From NCBI GenBank assembly GCA_011375345.1, contig DRLM01000126.1, positions 1-42,047 of the forward strand: DNA of 42,047 nucleotides, read 5' to 3'. Of this stretch, positions 7,677-15,599 are shown piece after piece. This DNA is from Gammaproteobacteria bacterium. GTDB lineage: Bacteria > Pseudomonadota > Gammaproteobacteria > DRLM01. Numbering within the stretch: the stretch's first letter is position 1; every line of letters starts with the position of its first letter. The translations under genes and the position numbers were made by a program. The notes under the pieces are model-generated. The model saw only the letters and a program-made list of their open reading frames with translations, was not told the origin of the DNA and did not search any database.

Positions 7677-8980
7677 TGACGGAGAAGGCCCTGCCCCTCA
7701 TCAAAGACTACCGCCCGGAGGCGGTGTTGATTCAACAAGGCGGCAACCCCATCACCCAGAGCGAATTCCTCGCCGCCACCAGCGCGGCGGCCGAGGCACT
7801 GCCCGACGCGCCTTATCTCATCAACCTCTGCCGCGACCGCTACGCCTTCATGCTGGCCTTCTGTGCCGCCCTGCTGCGCCACCGCACCACCCTGCTGCCG
7901 CCCAACCGGCAGGCCGCGACGTTGGCGGAACTGGCGGCGGATTACCCCGGCGCTCACTACCTGTCCGACCGCGAGGAAGACCTGCCGGACATCCCCGGCA
8001 TGACGGTCTCCGGCATCAAAGCCCCCGGTCCCGCACCTGCCGTGCCCGCCATCCCTGCCGACCACATCGCCGCCATCGCCCACACTTCCGGCAGCACCGG
8101 CAGACCCGAACCCATAGTGAAACCCTGGCGCACCCTGGCGGGCACGGCCGCCCTGTTGAACCGGCGTTTCAACAACGACGCGACCGTCACCCCCAGCGTC
8201 GTCGCCACCGTGCCTTCCCAGCACATGTACGGCCTGGAAATGACCGTGCTGCTGGCCCTGCAAGGCCGCGCCCGGCTGAACAGCGCCCATCCTTTTTACC
8301 CCAGCGATATCGCCGCCACCCTGGCCGCCGTCCCCGCGCCGCGGCTGCTGGTCACCACCCCTGCGCACCTGCGCGCCCTGCTGGGCAGCAATATCGAACT
8401 GCCGCCCGTGGCCAAAACCGTCTCCGCCACCGCGCCCCTGGCCCGGGAACTGGCCGCCCAAGCCGAACAAGGCTTCGGCGGCGCGGTGGAAGAAATCTAC
8501 GGCTGCACCGAAGCCGGCAGCCTCGCCACCCGCCGCACCACCACCGGCGAACCCTGGCGGCTGCTGAACGGCATGCGGCTCACCCAAGGCCCGGACGGCC
8601 TGCGGGTCACCGGCCCCCAACTGCCCAACGCCCCGCTGCTGCAAGACCACCTGGAACTCATCGACGACACCCACTTCCGCTTCCTCGGGCGCGCCTCCGA
8701 CACCATCAACGTCGCCGGCAAACGCGGTTCCCTGGCCGACCTCACCCTGAAGCTGTTGAGCGTGCCGGGCGTGGAAGACGCTTTCGTCTACCTGCCCGAA
8801 GGGGCCCGGCGCCCCGCCGCCGTGGTGGTATCAAAGCGCAGTGAACAGGCCCTGCTCAAAGACATGGCGGCAAAAGTGGACCCGGTGTTTCTGCCGCGGC
8901 CGTTGCGGAAAGTGGCGGCGATACCCAGGAATGAGACGGGCAAAGTGACGCGGGAACTACTCAAAACATTAGCGCCATGA
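7676..8980 (+). CDS. AMP-dependent aryl/acyl-ACP ligase (hydroxybenzoate-activating, ApeH-like)
   Basis: The 434-residue protein is a compact member of the ANL (adenylating) superfamily. Visible motifs are the P-loop-like AIAHTSGSTGRPEPIVKPW, the A5 motif EIYGCTEAGSLATRR, the hinge region FLGRASDTINVAGKRG and the C-terminal lysine motif IPRNETGKVTRELLK. The start at 7676 overlaps the preceding stop by one base. An in-frame ATG at 7595 would lie inside the membrane-protein gene and is unlikely. Its expected reaction is ATP-dependent activation of the hydroxybenzoate made by the chorismatase and transfer to an ACP. It is shorter than typical acyl-CoA synthetases, as expected for aryl polyene ligases. 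Confidence 0.85.
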   Translation: MTEKALPLIKDYRPEAVLIQQGGNPITQSEFLAATSAAAEALPDAPYLINLCRDRYAFMLAFCAALLRHRTTLLPPNRQAATLAELAADYPGAHYLSDREEDLPDIPGMTVSGIKAPGPAPAVPAIPADHIAAIAHTSGSTGRPEPIVKPWRTLAGTAALLNRRFNNDATVTPSVVATVPSQHMYGLEMTVLLALQGRARLNSAHPFYPSDIAATLAAVPAPRLLVTTPAHLRALLGSNIELPPVAKTVSATAPLARELAAQAEQGFGGAVEEIYGCTEAGSLATRRTTTGEPWRLLNGMRLTQGPDGLRVTGPQLPNAPLLQDHLELIDDTHFRFLGRASDTINVAGKRGSLADLTLKLLSVPGVEDAFVYLPEGARRPAAVVVSKRSEQALLKDMAAKVDPVFLPRPLRKVAAIPRNETGKVTRELLKTLAP

Positions 8981-8992
8981 ACCGCTGCTCCT

Positions 8993-9097
8993 CCAACTCC
9001 CCTTTGAAAAGGGGGTTGGGGGGATTTGTCGAAATGAACAAACTGTCCTTATTTGAATTTGAAAATCCCCCCTGCCCCCCCTTTCCCAAAGGGGGGG
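8993..9097. repeat. Nested palindromic element of C/G runs
   Basis: Three inverted pairs lie in about 105 bases. CCAAC at 8993 pairs with GTTGG at 9015 around CCCCTTTGAAAAGGGG. GGGGGGATTT (9018-9027) pairs perfectly with AAATCCCCCC (9063-9072) across 35 bases. CCCCCCCTTT (9075) pairs perfectly with AAAGGGGGGG (ending 9097) around CCC. It fills the space between the ligase and the next dehydratase and could be a small non-autonomous repeat. No open reading frame is needed to explain it. Confidence 0.65.
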
Positions 9098-9131
9098 ATA
9101 TGGAGTGTCTTGTCTTCGCGGGGGCATTGCG

Positions 9132-9440
9132 ATGATCGAGATATTGCTCAAGGCCCCGGCCGAACATCCCTGCTACGCCGGGCATTTTCCCGGCCGGCCC
9201 ATTGTCCCCGGTGCTTTGCTCACCCATTGGATTGTCCAGCATTGCCAACACACCTTTCCCGGCCACACGGTCACGGGCATTAAAGCGATGAAGTTTTTGC
9301 ACGTGGTGGAACCGGGGGATGAATGCCTGGCACAGTTCTCGCTGAATGAGGCCGGTACCGAGGCGCGGGTGCTTTGCCGTACCGGCGGGACGGTGATCTG
9401 CAAAGGCACGCTGCGCCTGGCGGTGGATCCGGCGCCGTGA
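9132..9440 (+). CDS. Hotdog-fold dehydratase/thioesterase-like protein (second FabA/FabZ-like copy)
   Basis: The 102-residue protein carries YAGHFPGRPIVPGALLTHWI, the same catalytic-histidine motif as the dehydratase at 3180-3527. It then has a short hotdog sheet (GIKAMKFLHVVEPGDECLAQF). The start at 9132 is chosen because the residues upstream come from the adjacent palindromic repeat. Its stop overlaps the next gene as GTGA. The window therefore has two ApeI-like proteins, and which one acts in dehydration is unclear. Confidence 0.8.
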   Translation: MIEILLKAPAEHPCYAGHFPGRPIVPGALLTHWIVQHCQHTFPGHTVTGIKAMKFLHVVEPGDECLAQFSLNEAGTEARVLCRTGGTVICKGTLRLAVDPAP

Positions 9441-10348
9441 ACGGCCATTGGTCCGAGCAAGGGGAGCGCAGCAATCGCCTGATGCAGACGCTGCTGGTGT
9501 GGATTGCGCTGAAGCTGGGGCGGCGCAGCGCGCGGCTCATACTTTATCCCACGGCGGCCTATTTTCTGCTTTTCCACGGCAGCGCCCGGCGCGCCTCGCA
9601 AAACTATTTGCGCAAAGTCCTGGGACGGACGCCGAGGTGGCGGGAGGTGTTTCAACACTTTCTCACCTTCGGCACGGTATCAGTGGACCGCTTGTTTTTT
9701 CTCTCCGGCCGCTTCGAGGAATTCGATATCGCGCTTGCCGGCCAGGAACTGTTCGGGCCCTTGCGGGCAAACCAGCAGGGCGCCTTGTTGCTGGTGGCGC
9801 ATTTGGGCAGCTTCGATGCCATGCGGGTTTTGGGCGCCCGGGAGGGGACGCTGCCGCTCAAAATAGTGCTGGACCGCCGGCACAACGCCCGCGCCGCCAC
9901 GCTCTTGGATGCCCTGGACCCGGCGCTGGCGGCCAACATCATCGACGCCGGCCGCCCCGCCCCGGAGTTGGTGCTGGCGCTGGATGACTGCCTCAAAAAC
10001 GGCGCCATGGTGGGCATCATGGCCGACCGCGCCCGGCGGGACGAGCGGGTGCAGGCCGTGCCTTTTTTCGGTGAACCCGCCCACTTCCCCTTGGGCCCCT
10101 GGCAACTGGCCTTGAGCCTGAAAGTGCCGGTGATTCTGTGCTGCGGCCTGTACCGCGGCGGGAAGCGCTACAGCCTGCATTTTGAAACCCTCAGTCCCGG
10201 CATTGCGGCGGCCCGCGGCCAACGGGGCGAGGTACTGGGCCGGCATCTCGCCCATTACGCCGCCCGCCTGGAACACTACGCCCGCCTGGCGCCGTACAAT
10301 TGGTTTAATTTTTACGATTTCTGGTCCCATGCAGCCCCTGACGATTAA
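9437..10348 (+). CDS. LpxL/HtrB-like lysophospholipid acyltransferase
   Basis: The 303-residue product begins at a GTG at 9437 that overlaps the upstream stop (GTGA); an upstream in-frame ATG at 9374 would lie inside the previous gene. A hydrophobic N-terminus (LILYPTAAYFLLFHG) is followed by the H-x4-D motif LLVAHLGSFDAMRVLG and the later block GIMADRARRDERVQAVPFFG. These place it in the LpxL family of inner-membrane acyltransferases that use acyl-ACP. In other aryl polyene clusters this domain is fused to a glycosyltransferase. Here it is a stand-alone protein. The likely role is attaching an acyl or aryl-polyenoyl chain to the lipid anchor. Confidence 0.83.
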   Translation: MNGHWSEQGERSNRLMQTLLVWIALKLGRRSARLILYPTAAYFLLFHGSARRASQNYLRKVLGRTPRWREVFQHFLTFGTVSVDRLFFLSGRFEEFDIALAGQELFGPLRANQQGALLLVAHLGSFDAMRVLGAREGTLPLKIVLDRRHNARAATLLDALDPALAANIIDAGRPAPELVLALDDCLKNGAMVGIMADRARRDERVQAVPFFGEPAHFPLGPWQLALSLKVPVILCCGLYRGGKRYSLHFETLSPGIAAARGQRGEVLGRHLAHYAARLEHYARLAPYNWFNFYDFWSHAAPDD

Positions 10349-11516
10349 CGATTACACCCTGGTCACCGCCCTGGGCGCGGGACGGGCGGCCCAGCGCCGC
10401 GCCCTGCTGGCCGGCGAAACCGGCCTGGCGCCCTGCCGTTTTTTCGATATCACCGATTTGCCCACCTTCGTGGGCGAGGTGGCGGGGCTGGACGAGGTCA
10501 CGCTGCCTACCGAACTGGCCGAGTTCGATTGCCGCAACAACCGCCTGGCCTGGCTGGCTTTGCAGCAAGACGGCTTCACCGCCACTGTGGCCGGGGCGGC
10601 GGACCGCTACGGGCCGGACCGCATCGGCGTGTACGTGGGCACCAGCACCGCCGGCATTCATCACACGGAGCTGGCCTATTTCGCCCGCGCCTCCATTGAT
10701 GCGCCCCTGCCTGGCTGGTACCGCTACGACAGCACCCACAATATGTACTCGGTGGCGGAATTCGTGCGGCTGGCGCTGGGGCTGAACGGAATCAGTATGG
10801 CCATCTCCACCGCCTGTTCCTCCAGCGCCAAAGTGTTCGCCTCGGCTGAGCGGGCGATGGCGGGCGGTTTGATCGACGCGGCGGTGGTGGGCGGCGCGGA
10901 CAGCCTGTGCCTTACCACGCTCTATGGTTTTCATTCCCTGCAACTGGTGGCCGACGAACTGTGCCGCCCGGCGGATGCGGCGCGGCGCGGCCTCAACATC
11001 GGCGAGGCGGCCGGGTTTGCGCTGCTGGAGCGGGACGGCGACCCGGCGCGGCCCAAACTGCTGGGATACGGGGAAAGCGGCGATGCCTATCACATGTCCT
11101 CCCCCTGCCCCGACGGCGCCGGGGCTTTGCTGGCCATGGGGGCCGCCTTGCGCCGTGCCGCTCTGGCAAGCGATGATATCGATTACATCAATCTGCACGG
11201 CACGGGCACCAAGACCAACGATCTGGCCGAGTGCACCGCCGTGCAGCGCCTGTTCGGGCCACGCACACCCTGCAGCTCCACCAAAGGCTGGACCGGGCAC
11301 ACCCTGGGTGCGGCGGGGATCGTGGAAATCGCGTTTTCACTGCTCGCTCTGGAGCACGGTTTTATGCCGCAAAGCCTGAATACGCGGGAGGTGGACCCGG
11401 CCATCACCTGCCGCATTGTCACCGAAACGCGGCATGCGCCGCTGGGGCGGGTGCTGTCCAATTCCTTTGGCTTTGGCGGCAGCAATTGCAGTTTGATTGT
11501 GGGTGCGGGGGCATGA
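10329..11516 (+). CDS. Beta-ketoacyl-ACP synthase (active ketosynthase of the polyene PKS)
   Basis: The 395-residue protein is a FabF-type ketosynthase. The catalytic triad is intact: C163 in SISTACSSSAKVF-type context (MAISTACSSSAKV), H290 in INLHGTGTKTND and H324 in KGWTGHTLGAAG. The C-terminal glycine loop SNSFGFGGSNCSLIV is also present. The ATG at 10329 overlaps the acyltransferase gene by 20 bases. The next gene encodes a half-length ketosynthase-like protein, so the pair resembles the KS-chain length factor heterodimers of type II PKS. It should condense malonyl-ACP units onto the aryl starter. Confidence 0.92.
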   Translation: MQPLTINDYTLVTALGAGRAAQRRALLAGETGLAPCRFFDITDLPTFVGEVAGLDEVTLPTELAEFDCRNNRLAWLALQQDGFTATVAGAADRYGPDRIGVYVGTSTAGIHHTELAYFARASIDAPLPGWYRYDSTHNMYSVAEFVRLALGLNGISMAISTACSSSAKVFASAERAMAGGLIDAAVVGGADSLCLTTLYGFHSLQLVADELCRPADAARRGLNIGEAAGFALLERDGDPARPKLLGYGESGDAYHMSSPCPDGAGALLAMGAALRRAALASDDIDYINLHGTGTKTNDLAECTAVQRLFGPRTPCSSTKGWTGHTLGAAGIVEIAFSLLALEHGFMPQSLNTREVDPAITCRIVTETRHAPLGRVLSNSFGFGGSNCSLIVGAGA

Positions 11517-12313
11517 AACCGGTCTACGTGAATGCGGTGGGGCTGGTGGCGCCGGGCCTGCCCGGCTGGCATCACGGCCACGCGGTACTAAAGGGCGAGG
11601 CACCCTTTGTCGATGAACCGCTCACCCTGCCCAAACCGGCCCGCCTGCCCACCAACGAACGCCGCCGCGCCACTGAGCTGATCAGGCTCGCGTTTCAGGT
11701 TTGTGCCGATGCGGTGGACGGGCGTGACCTGGCTGTGGACCAACTGGCCTCGGTGTTCGCGTCCTCGGGGGGGGATTATCACATCGTGGATCAAATCTTC
11801 CGCGCCTTGAGCAAACCGGAGCGGCAGGTCTCGCCCACACAGTTCCACAACTCGGTGCACAACGCCGCAGCGGGTTACTGGAGCATCGCCACGGGTTCGC
11901 AGGCGCCCTCCACCAGTCTGTCCGGCCACGATTTCACGGTAAGCGCGGGCTTGCTGGAAGCGGCATTGTTGTGCAACGCCGAACAACGTCACACCTTGTT
12001 CGCGGTATACGACGTGCAGCCGCCCGAGCCCTTGCTCACAGCGCGGCCCATTGCGGCGCCCTTTGCGGCGGCTTTGTTGTTGTCGCCGGACCGCGGGCCG
12101 GACGCCATCGCCGCCCTGCAGTGCGCGGTCGAACCGGCTGCAGCGGGCGAATCCGCCGCGACCGACCCGGCCTTGGAAACCGTCCGCCAGGGCAACCCCG
12201 CCGCACGCATCCTGCCCTTGCTGACATGCCTGGCCCGGCAACAAAACGACACCGTGCACCTCGCCATGGCCGGCACGCAAACACTAACCGTGGAGGTGAG
12301 CACGTGCCGCTGA
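11513..12313 (+). CDS. Ketosynthase-like chain length factor partner (inactive KS, N-terminal half only)
   Basis: The 266-residue protein resembles the N-terminal ketoacyl-synthase half (Pfam Ketoacyl-synt_2 type). The segment FHNSVHNAAAGYWSIATGSQ, then APSTSLSGHDFTVSAGLLEA, aligns with the nucleophile region of ketosynthases but has no cysteine (TSLSG where the active partner has TACSS). The C-terminal histidine half is absent. It starts within the stop of the active KS gene (ATGA at 11513). Together with that KS it probably forms a heterodimer that sets polyene length. Its short length is normal for the family and is not evidence of decay. Confidence 0.82.
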   Translation: MKPVYVNAVGLVAPGLPGWHHGHAVLKGEAPFVDEPLTLPKPARLPTNERRRATELIRLAFQVCADAVDGRDLAVDQLASVFASSGGDYHIVDQIFRALSKPERQVSPTQFHNSVHNAAAGYWSIATGSQAPSTSLSGHDFTVSAGLLEAALLCNAEQRHTLFAVYDVQPPEPLLTARPIAAPFAAALLLSPDRGPDAIAALQCAVEPAAAGESAATDPALETVRQGNPAARILPLLTCLARQQNDTVHLAMAGTQTLTVEVSTCR

Positions 12314-12732
12314 CGCGCAAAGACATCGCCCGCCTGATTCCGCACGGTGCAAGCATGTCTTTGCTGGATGCGGTGGCGGGGTGGGATACCGACCGCATCC
12401 TGTGCACCACCACCTCGCACCGCCGCGGCGGCAATCCTTTGTGGGCAGGCGGCATGCTGCCCAGCGCCTGTTTGATCGAGTACGGCGCGCAGGCGGCGGC
12501 CCTGCACTGCGCGCTGGGCCGCCAAGGCCAGGCGCTCACCGGCCCCGCCTATCTGGGGTCAGTAAAAGACGCGCAGTGGCACAGCGAAACCGTCAATAAA
12601 TCCATCGACAAGCTGCACATCGAAGCACGCTGCGTGATGCAGCAGAGCGGCGGCGCAATCTACCAGATCAAGGCATCGGCCGGGGCGCAGCCGCTCATCG
12701 AGGCGCGCATCGTGCTCGTCCAGGCCGTCTGA
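12304..12732 (+). CDS. Hotdog-fold 3-hydroxyacyl-ACP dehydratase (ApeP-like, third copy)
   Basis: This 142-residue product starts at GTG 12304, overlapping the preceding gene by 10 bases. It has the FabZ/FabA-like opening IARLIPHGASMSLLDAVAGW and, on the central helix, ACLIEYGAQAAALHCAL, whose glutamate is placed like the catalytic acidic residue of FabZ-type enzymes. The two ApeI-like proteins have the conserved histidine but no obvious acid. A histidine is also present here (PHG). A heterodimer between this protein and one of the other two fits the known aryl polyene dehydratase arrangement, but the pairing is inferred. Confidence 0.78.
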   Translation: MPLTRKDIARLIPHGASMSLLDAVAGWDTDRILCTTTSHRRGGNPLWAGGMLPSACLIEYGAQAAALHCALGRQGQALTGPAYLGSVKDAQWHSETVNKSIDKLHIEARCVMQQSGGAIYQIKASAGAQPLIEARIVLVQAV

Positions 12733-12876
12733 GCGTTACATCACGCTGCGGTTTTTCCCAATGATTTTCAGGAGCACTTAAACCGGCGCGGCCGAGGGTG
12801 TTATAAACTGAAAAGGAAAACGGCAGATTCAACCGCCATTCACTCTGCCAGTCACCACTTTCTCAGGGAGGGTGTC

Positions 12877-13650
12877 ATGAATTTCAAATCCCAACGTACA
12901 CGGTTGTTCGCGCTGTTGCTCCCCGTCCTCGGATGGCTTGCCACACCGGCCGCCTTCGCCACCGCCGAGGATGTGGAAGCGGAAATCCAGCACTACATCG
13001 ACGTGTTCCGCCACGGCGGCTTCGATGCGCGCCACGAGGCAATGGGGGAACTGAAGTGGTCCGGCATTTCCGACCCCCGTGTCTACGACATCATCGAAGC
13101 GGCGCTGCTGAAAAACTTCACCGACACGCGGCCGAGGCACGTTGACGAAAACGCCTGGTATGCCAAAACCCTGGCGATATCCGGCCTGGAGAAATACCGC
13201 GCCACCTTGCAAAAAATCCACGATGAGACCAACAGCAGCAAACTCAAGAAACACGTGGCCTGGGCGCTGGCCCGAATTAATGACTACGCCCGCTGGAACC
13301 CCGTCATCGCCCGGGGCCTGGCGGAGGCGCCGCCCGGCGGCCTGGCCGCCGCCCGGGTACGCAACCTGCTGAACTCGGACATTCCCGAACTCATCCGCGC
13401 GGGCGGCAAGCGGGTGTACTTCGCCCACAATGCGGACGATGCCCTGCTTGAACTGACCAAGGACACTTTACTCAAGCACTACCGGAGCGTGGGCACAGAC
13501 CGGGTGGACGTGGATGCCCTGGCCTGGCTGTGCAAAGCCCTGGCGAAGTCGGGGCAGCCTCAGTACAAGTCTGTACTCGAAGAGGTTGCAGAAAATACGA
13601 CCAGTAAAAAACTGGCCAAATATGCCAAAAAGTACGCCAGAAAACTCTGA
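12877..13650 (+). CDS. Secreted helical-repeat (HEAT-like) protein of unknown function
   Basis: The 257-residue protein starts after a clear ribosome binding site (GGGAGGG, 12865-12871) and has a signal peptide (RLFALLLPVLGWLATPAAFA, cleavage near residue 29). The mature part is helical, with repeated units of about 35 residues such as DPRVYDIIEAALLKNF and LKKHVAWALARINDYARWNP. It ends in a lysine-rich tail (TTSKKLAKYAKKYARKL). I do not recognise a catalytic motif. It lies between the last dehydratase and the phosphopantetheinyl transferase, with 144 bases of leader containing a TATAAA box at 12802. It may have its own promoter and may or may not belong to the pigment pathway. Confidence 0.7.
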   Translation: MNFKSQRTRLFALLLPVLGWLATPAAFATAEDVEAEIQHYIDVFRHGGFDARHEAMGELKWSGISDPRVYDIIEAALLKNFTDTRPRHVDENAWYAKTLAISGLEKYRATLQKIHDETNSSKLKKHVAWALARINDYARWNPVIARGLAEAPPGGLAAARVRNLLNSDIPELIRAGGKRVYFAHNADDALLELTKDTLLKHYRSVGTDRVDVDALAWLCKALAKSGQPQYKSVLEEVAENTTSKKLAKYAKKYARKL

Positions 13651-13737
13651 CACCACCCCCCTCCGCCGCCGGTATGGCCTCAAGAGGCCTGCAGGAAGGT
13701 GCGCCCCGGGGAGGAGGGAGGGATACCCCCCCACTCA

Positions 13738-14514
13738 GTGGCGAGGGTAACCGCCATCACCCTGGACGAGGCCGACATTCACCTGTGGCTGTGCCACCAG
13801 CGGGACGGGGTGGATGCGTGCTTAAGGCGGCGTTACCTCGCACTGTTGGCGGCAGAGGAACGTGCCCGTTACGACAGCATCACGCGAGACGCGGTGCGGC
13901 GCTGTTTTCTGCTCAGCCGCGCCTTATTGCGCACCACCCTGTCGCACTATGCCCCGGTCGCGCCGGCAGACTGGGAATTCTGCACCAACGCACACGGCAA
14001 GCCCGAAATTCTCTCGCCGGCACTCCCCCTGCGGTTCAATCTCAGCCACGGCGGTGATTATGCCGGCTGCGCCGTCACTCTCAATGCCCGCCTCGGCGTG
14101 GATATTGAAGCGGCGCACCGCCAGACCCGGGCCCAGGCCATCGCCAAACACTATTTTTCAAAAGCCGAATATGATGATTTGCTGCGCCAGCCCCATGCCA
14201 GGCAGGGGGAGCGTTTTTTCGACTACTGGACATTGAAGGAAGCTTACGTCAAAGCCTTGGGCACGGGGCTGGCCACTTCGCTGAAGTCGTTCGGCTTTGA
14301 GCTGCGAAAGGAAAAACCCATTGCGGTGCGCTTTTTCGACAAAGCCCTGGGGGAGCCGGACAAGTGGTGGTTTGCGCTGTATCGCACCCCGGCGGACCAC
14401 CGCCTGGCGCTGGCCTGGGAGCGTTGTCCGACCCCGCCGCCCGTGGTGCGCGCCTTCCGCACGGTGCCTCTGGAAGGGTGTCGCCCCTTGTCTTTGGTCC
14501 CCGCTTTGGGGTGA
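13738..14514 (+). CDS. Sfp-type 4'-phosphopantetheinyl transferase
   Basis: The 258-residue product has the two diagnostic motifs of Sfp-type enzymes: LGVDIEAAHR (magnesium-binding aspartate and glutamate) and FFDYWTLKEAYVKALGTGL (W-x3-KEA-x2-K). The central LRFNLSHGGDYAGCAV block is also typical. It transfers phosphopantetheine from CoA to carrier proteins, probably the two ACPs of this cluster. The start is uncertain. GTG 13738 lies about 18 bases after a GGAGGGAGGG stretch, while GTG 13699 is in frame but has no well-placed ribosome site. It converges with purK, with two bases between the stop codons, so it marks the right border of the pigment cluster. Confidence 0.88.
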   Translation: MARVTAITLDEADIHLWLCHQRDGVDACLRRRYLALLAAEERARYDSITRDAVRRCFLLSRALLRTTLSHYAPVAPADWEFCTNAHGKPEILSPALPLRFNLSHGGDYAGCAVTLNARLGVDIEAAHRQTRAQAIAKHYFSKAEYDDLLRQPHARQGERFFDYWTLKEAYVKALGTGLATSLKSFGFELRKEKPIAVRFFDKALGEPDKWWFALYRTPADHRLALAWERCPTPPPVVRAFRTVPLEGCRPLSLVPALG

Positions 14515-14516
14515 TG

Positions 14517-15599
14517 CTACGGGCCCACCAGGTCGAGCACCTGTTGCAACACCCGCTCCTGCGCCGCCGGTTCCGCCAAAGAGACGGTCACGTGGCCGAG
14601 CTTCCGCCCCGGCCGTGCTTCCTTGCCATAGAGATGCACACGGGCACCGGGAATGGCGAGGAGCCGGGCGATGTCCGGCGGCTCCCCGATGAGGTTGACC
14701 ATGGCCGCCGGCGCCACGGCGGCGGTGGCGCCCAGGGGAAAACCCAAAATGGCACGCAGATGGTTTTCGAACTGGCTGGTGAGGGCGCCTTCGATGGTCC
14801 AGTGGCCGGTGTTGTGCACCCGCGGGGCGATTTCATTGGCCAGCAGGCGCCCGCCCACCTGAAAGAGTTCCAGTGCCAGCACGCCCACATAGTCCAGGGC
14901 ATCCAGCAATGCCGTGCCATGGGACTCGGCCCGGGCCTGCAGGGGATGGCCGGGGCGGCACTGGGACAGGCGCAGGATGCCGTCCCGGTGGACGTTCTCG
15001 GTGAGGGGATAAAAAGCCGTGTCCCCGCCGCGGCCGCGCACGGCGATGAGGGACAACTCGCGCTCGAAGGGAACCTGCTCCTCCAGCAGGCAGGGCACCC
15101 CCGCCAGGCGCGCCCAGGCGCCGGCCAGCTCCCCCCGCTCGCGCAGCACGGCCTGGCCCTTGCCGTCGTAACCCAGGGTGCGGGTCTTCAACACGGCGGG
15201 CAGACCGAGGTCGTCCACCGCCGCCATCAAGCCCTCCAGGCTGTCCACCGCGCGATAGCGGGGGGTGGGAATGCCCAGTCCGGTGAAGCATGTTTTTTCC
15301 GCCAGCCGGTCCTGGGCCGTGGCCAGCGCTGGCGCCGGGGGATATGCCGGCACCCGCTCGGCCAGCACGGCCATGGTGGCCGCGGGCACGTTTTCAAACT
15401 CGAAGGTAACCACATGAGCCGCGTCCGCCAGGCGTTGCAGGGCGGCGCGGTCGCGGTAATCGGCGCAAAAGTGCGTCCCCAGCGACGCCGCACAGGCATC
15501 GGGCGCGGGGTCGAGGAAGGCGAATTTCAGTCCCAGGGGATGGCCGGCCAGGGCCAGCATGCGGGCCAGCTGCCCGCCGCCCACGATGCCGATGATCAT
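14517..15599 (-). CDS. purK: N5-carboxyaminoimidazole ribonucleotide synthase (PurK)
   Basis: The 360-residue ATP-grasp enzyme opens with the preATP-grasp loop [20 protein letters not shown] and contains [17 protein letters not shown] and [18 protein letters not shown], both typical of PurK. It makes N5-CAIR from AIR, bicarbonate and ATP in purine synthesis. Its start overlaps the purE stop by four bases (ATGA). Length is normal. Confidence 0.96.
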   Translation of the reverse strand: MIIGIVGGGQLARMLALAGHPLGLKFAFLDPAPDACAASLGTHFCADYRDRAALQRLADAAHVVTFEFENVPAATMAVLAERVPAYPPAPALATAQDRLAEKTCFTGLGIPTPRYRAVDSLEGLMAAVDDLGLPAVLKTRTLGYDGKGQAVLRERGELAGAWARLAGVPCLLEEQVPFERELSLIAVRGRGGDTAFYPLTENVHRDGILRLSQCRPGHPLQARAESHGTALLDALDYVGVLALELFQVGGRLLANEIAPRVHNTGHWTIEGALTSQFENHLRAILGFPLGATAAVAPAAMVNLIGEPPDIARLLAIPGARVHLYGKEARPGRKLGHVTVSLAEPAAQERVLQQVLDLVGP

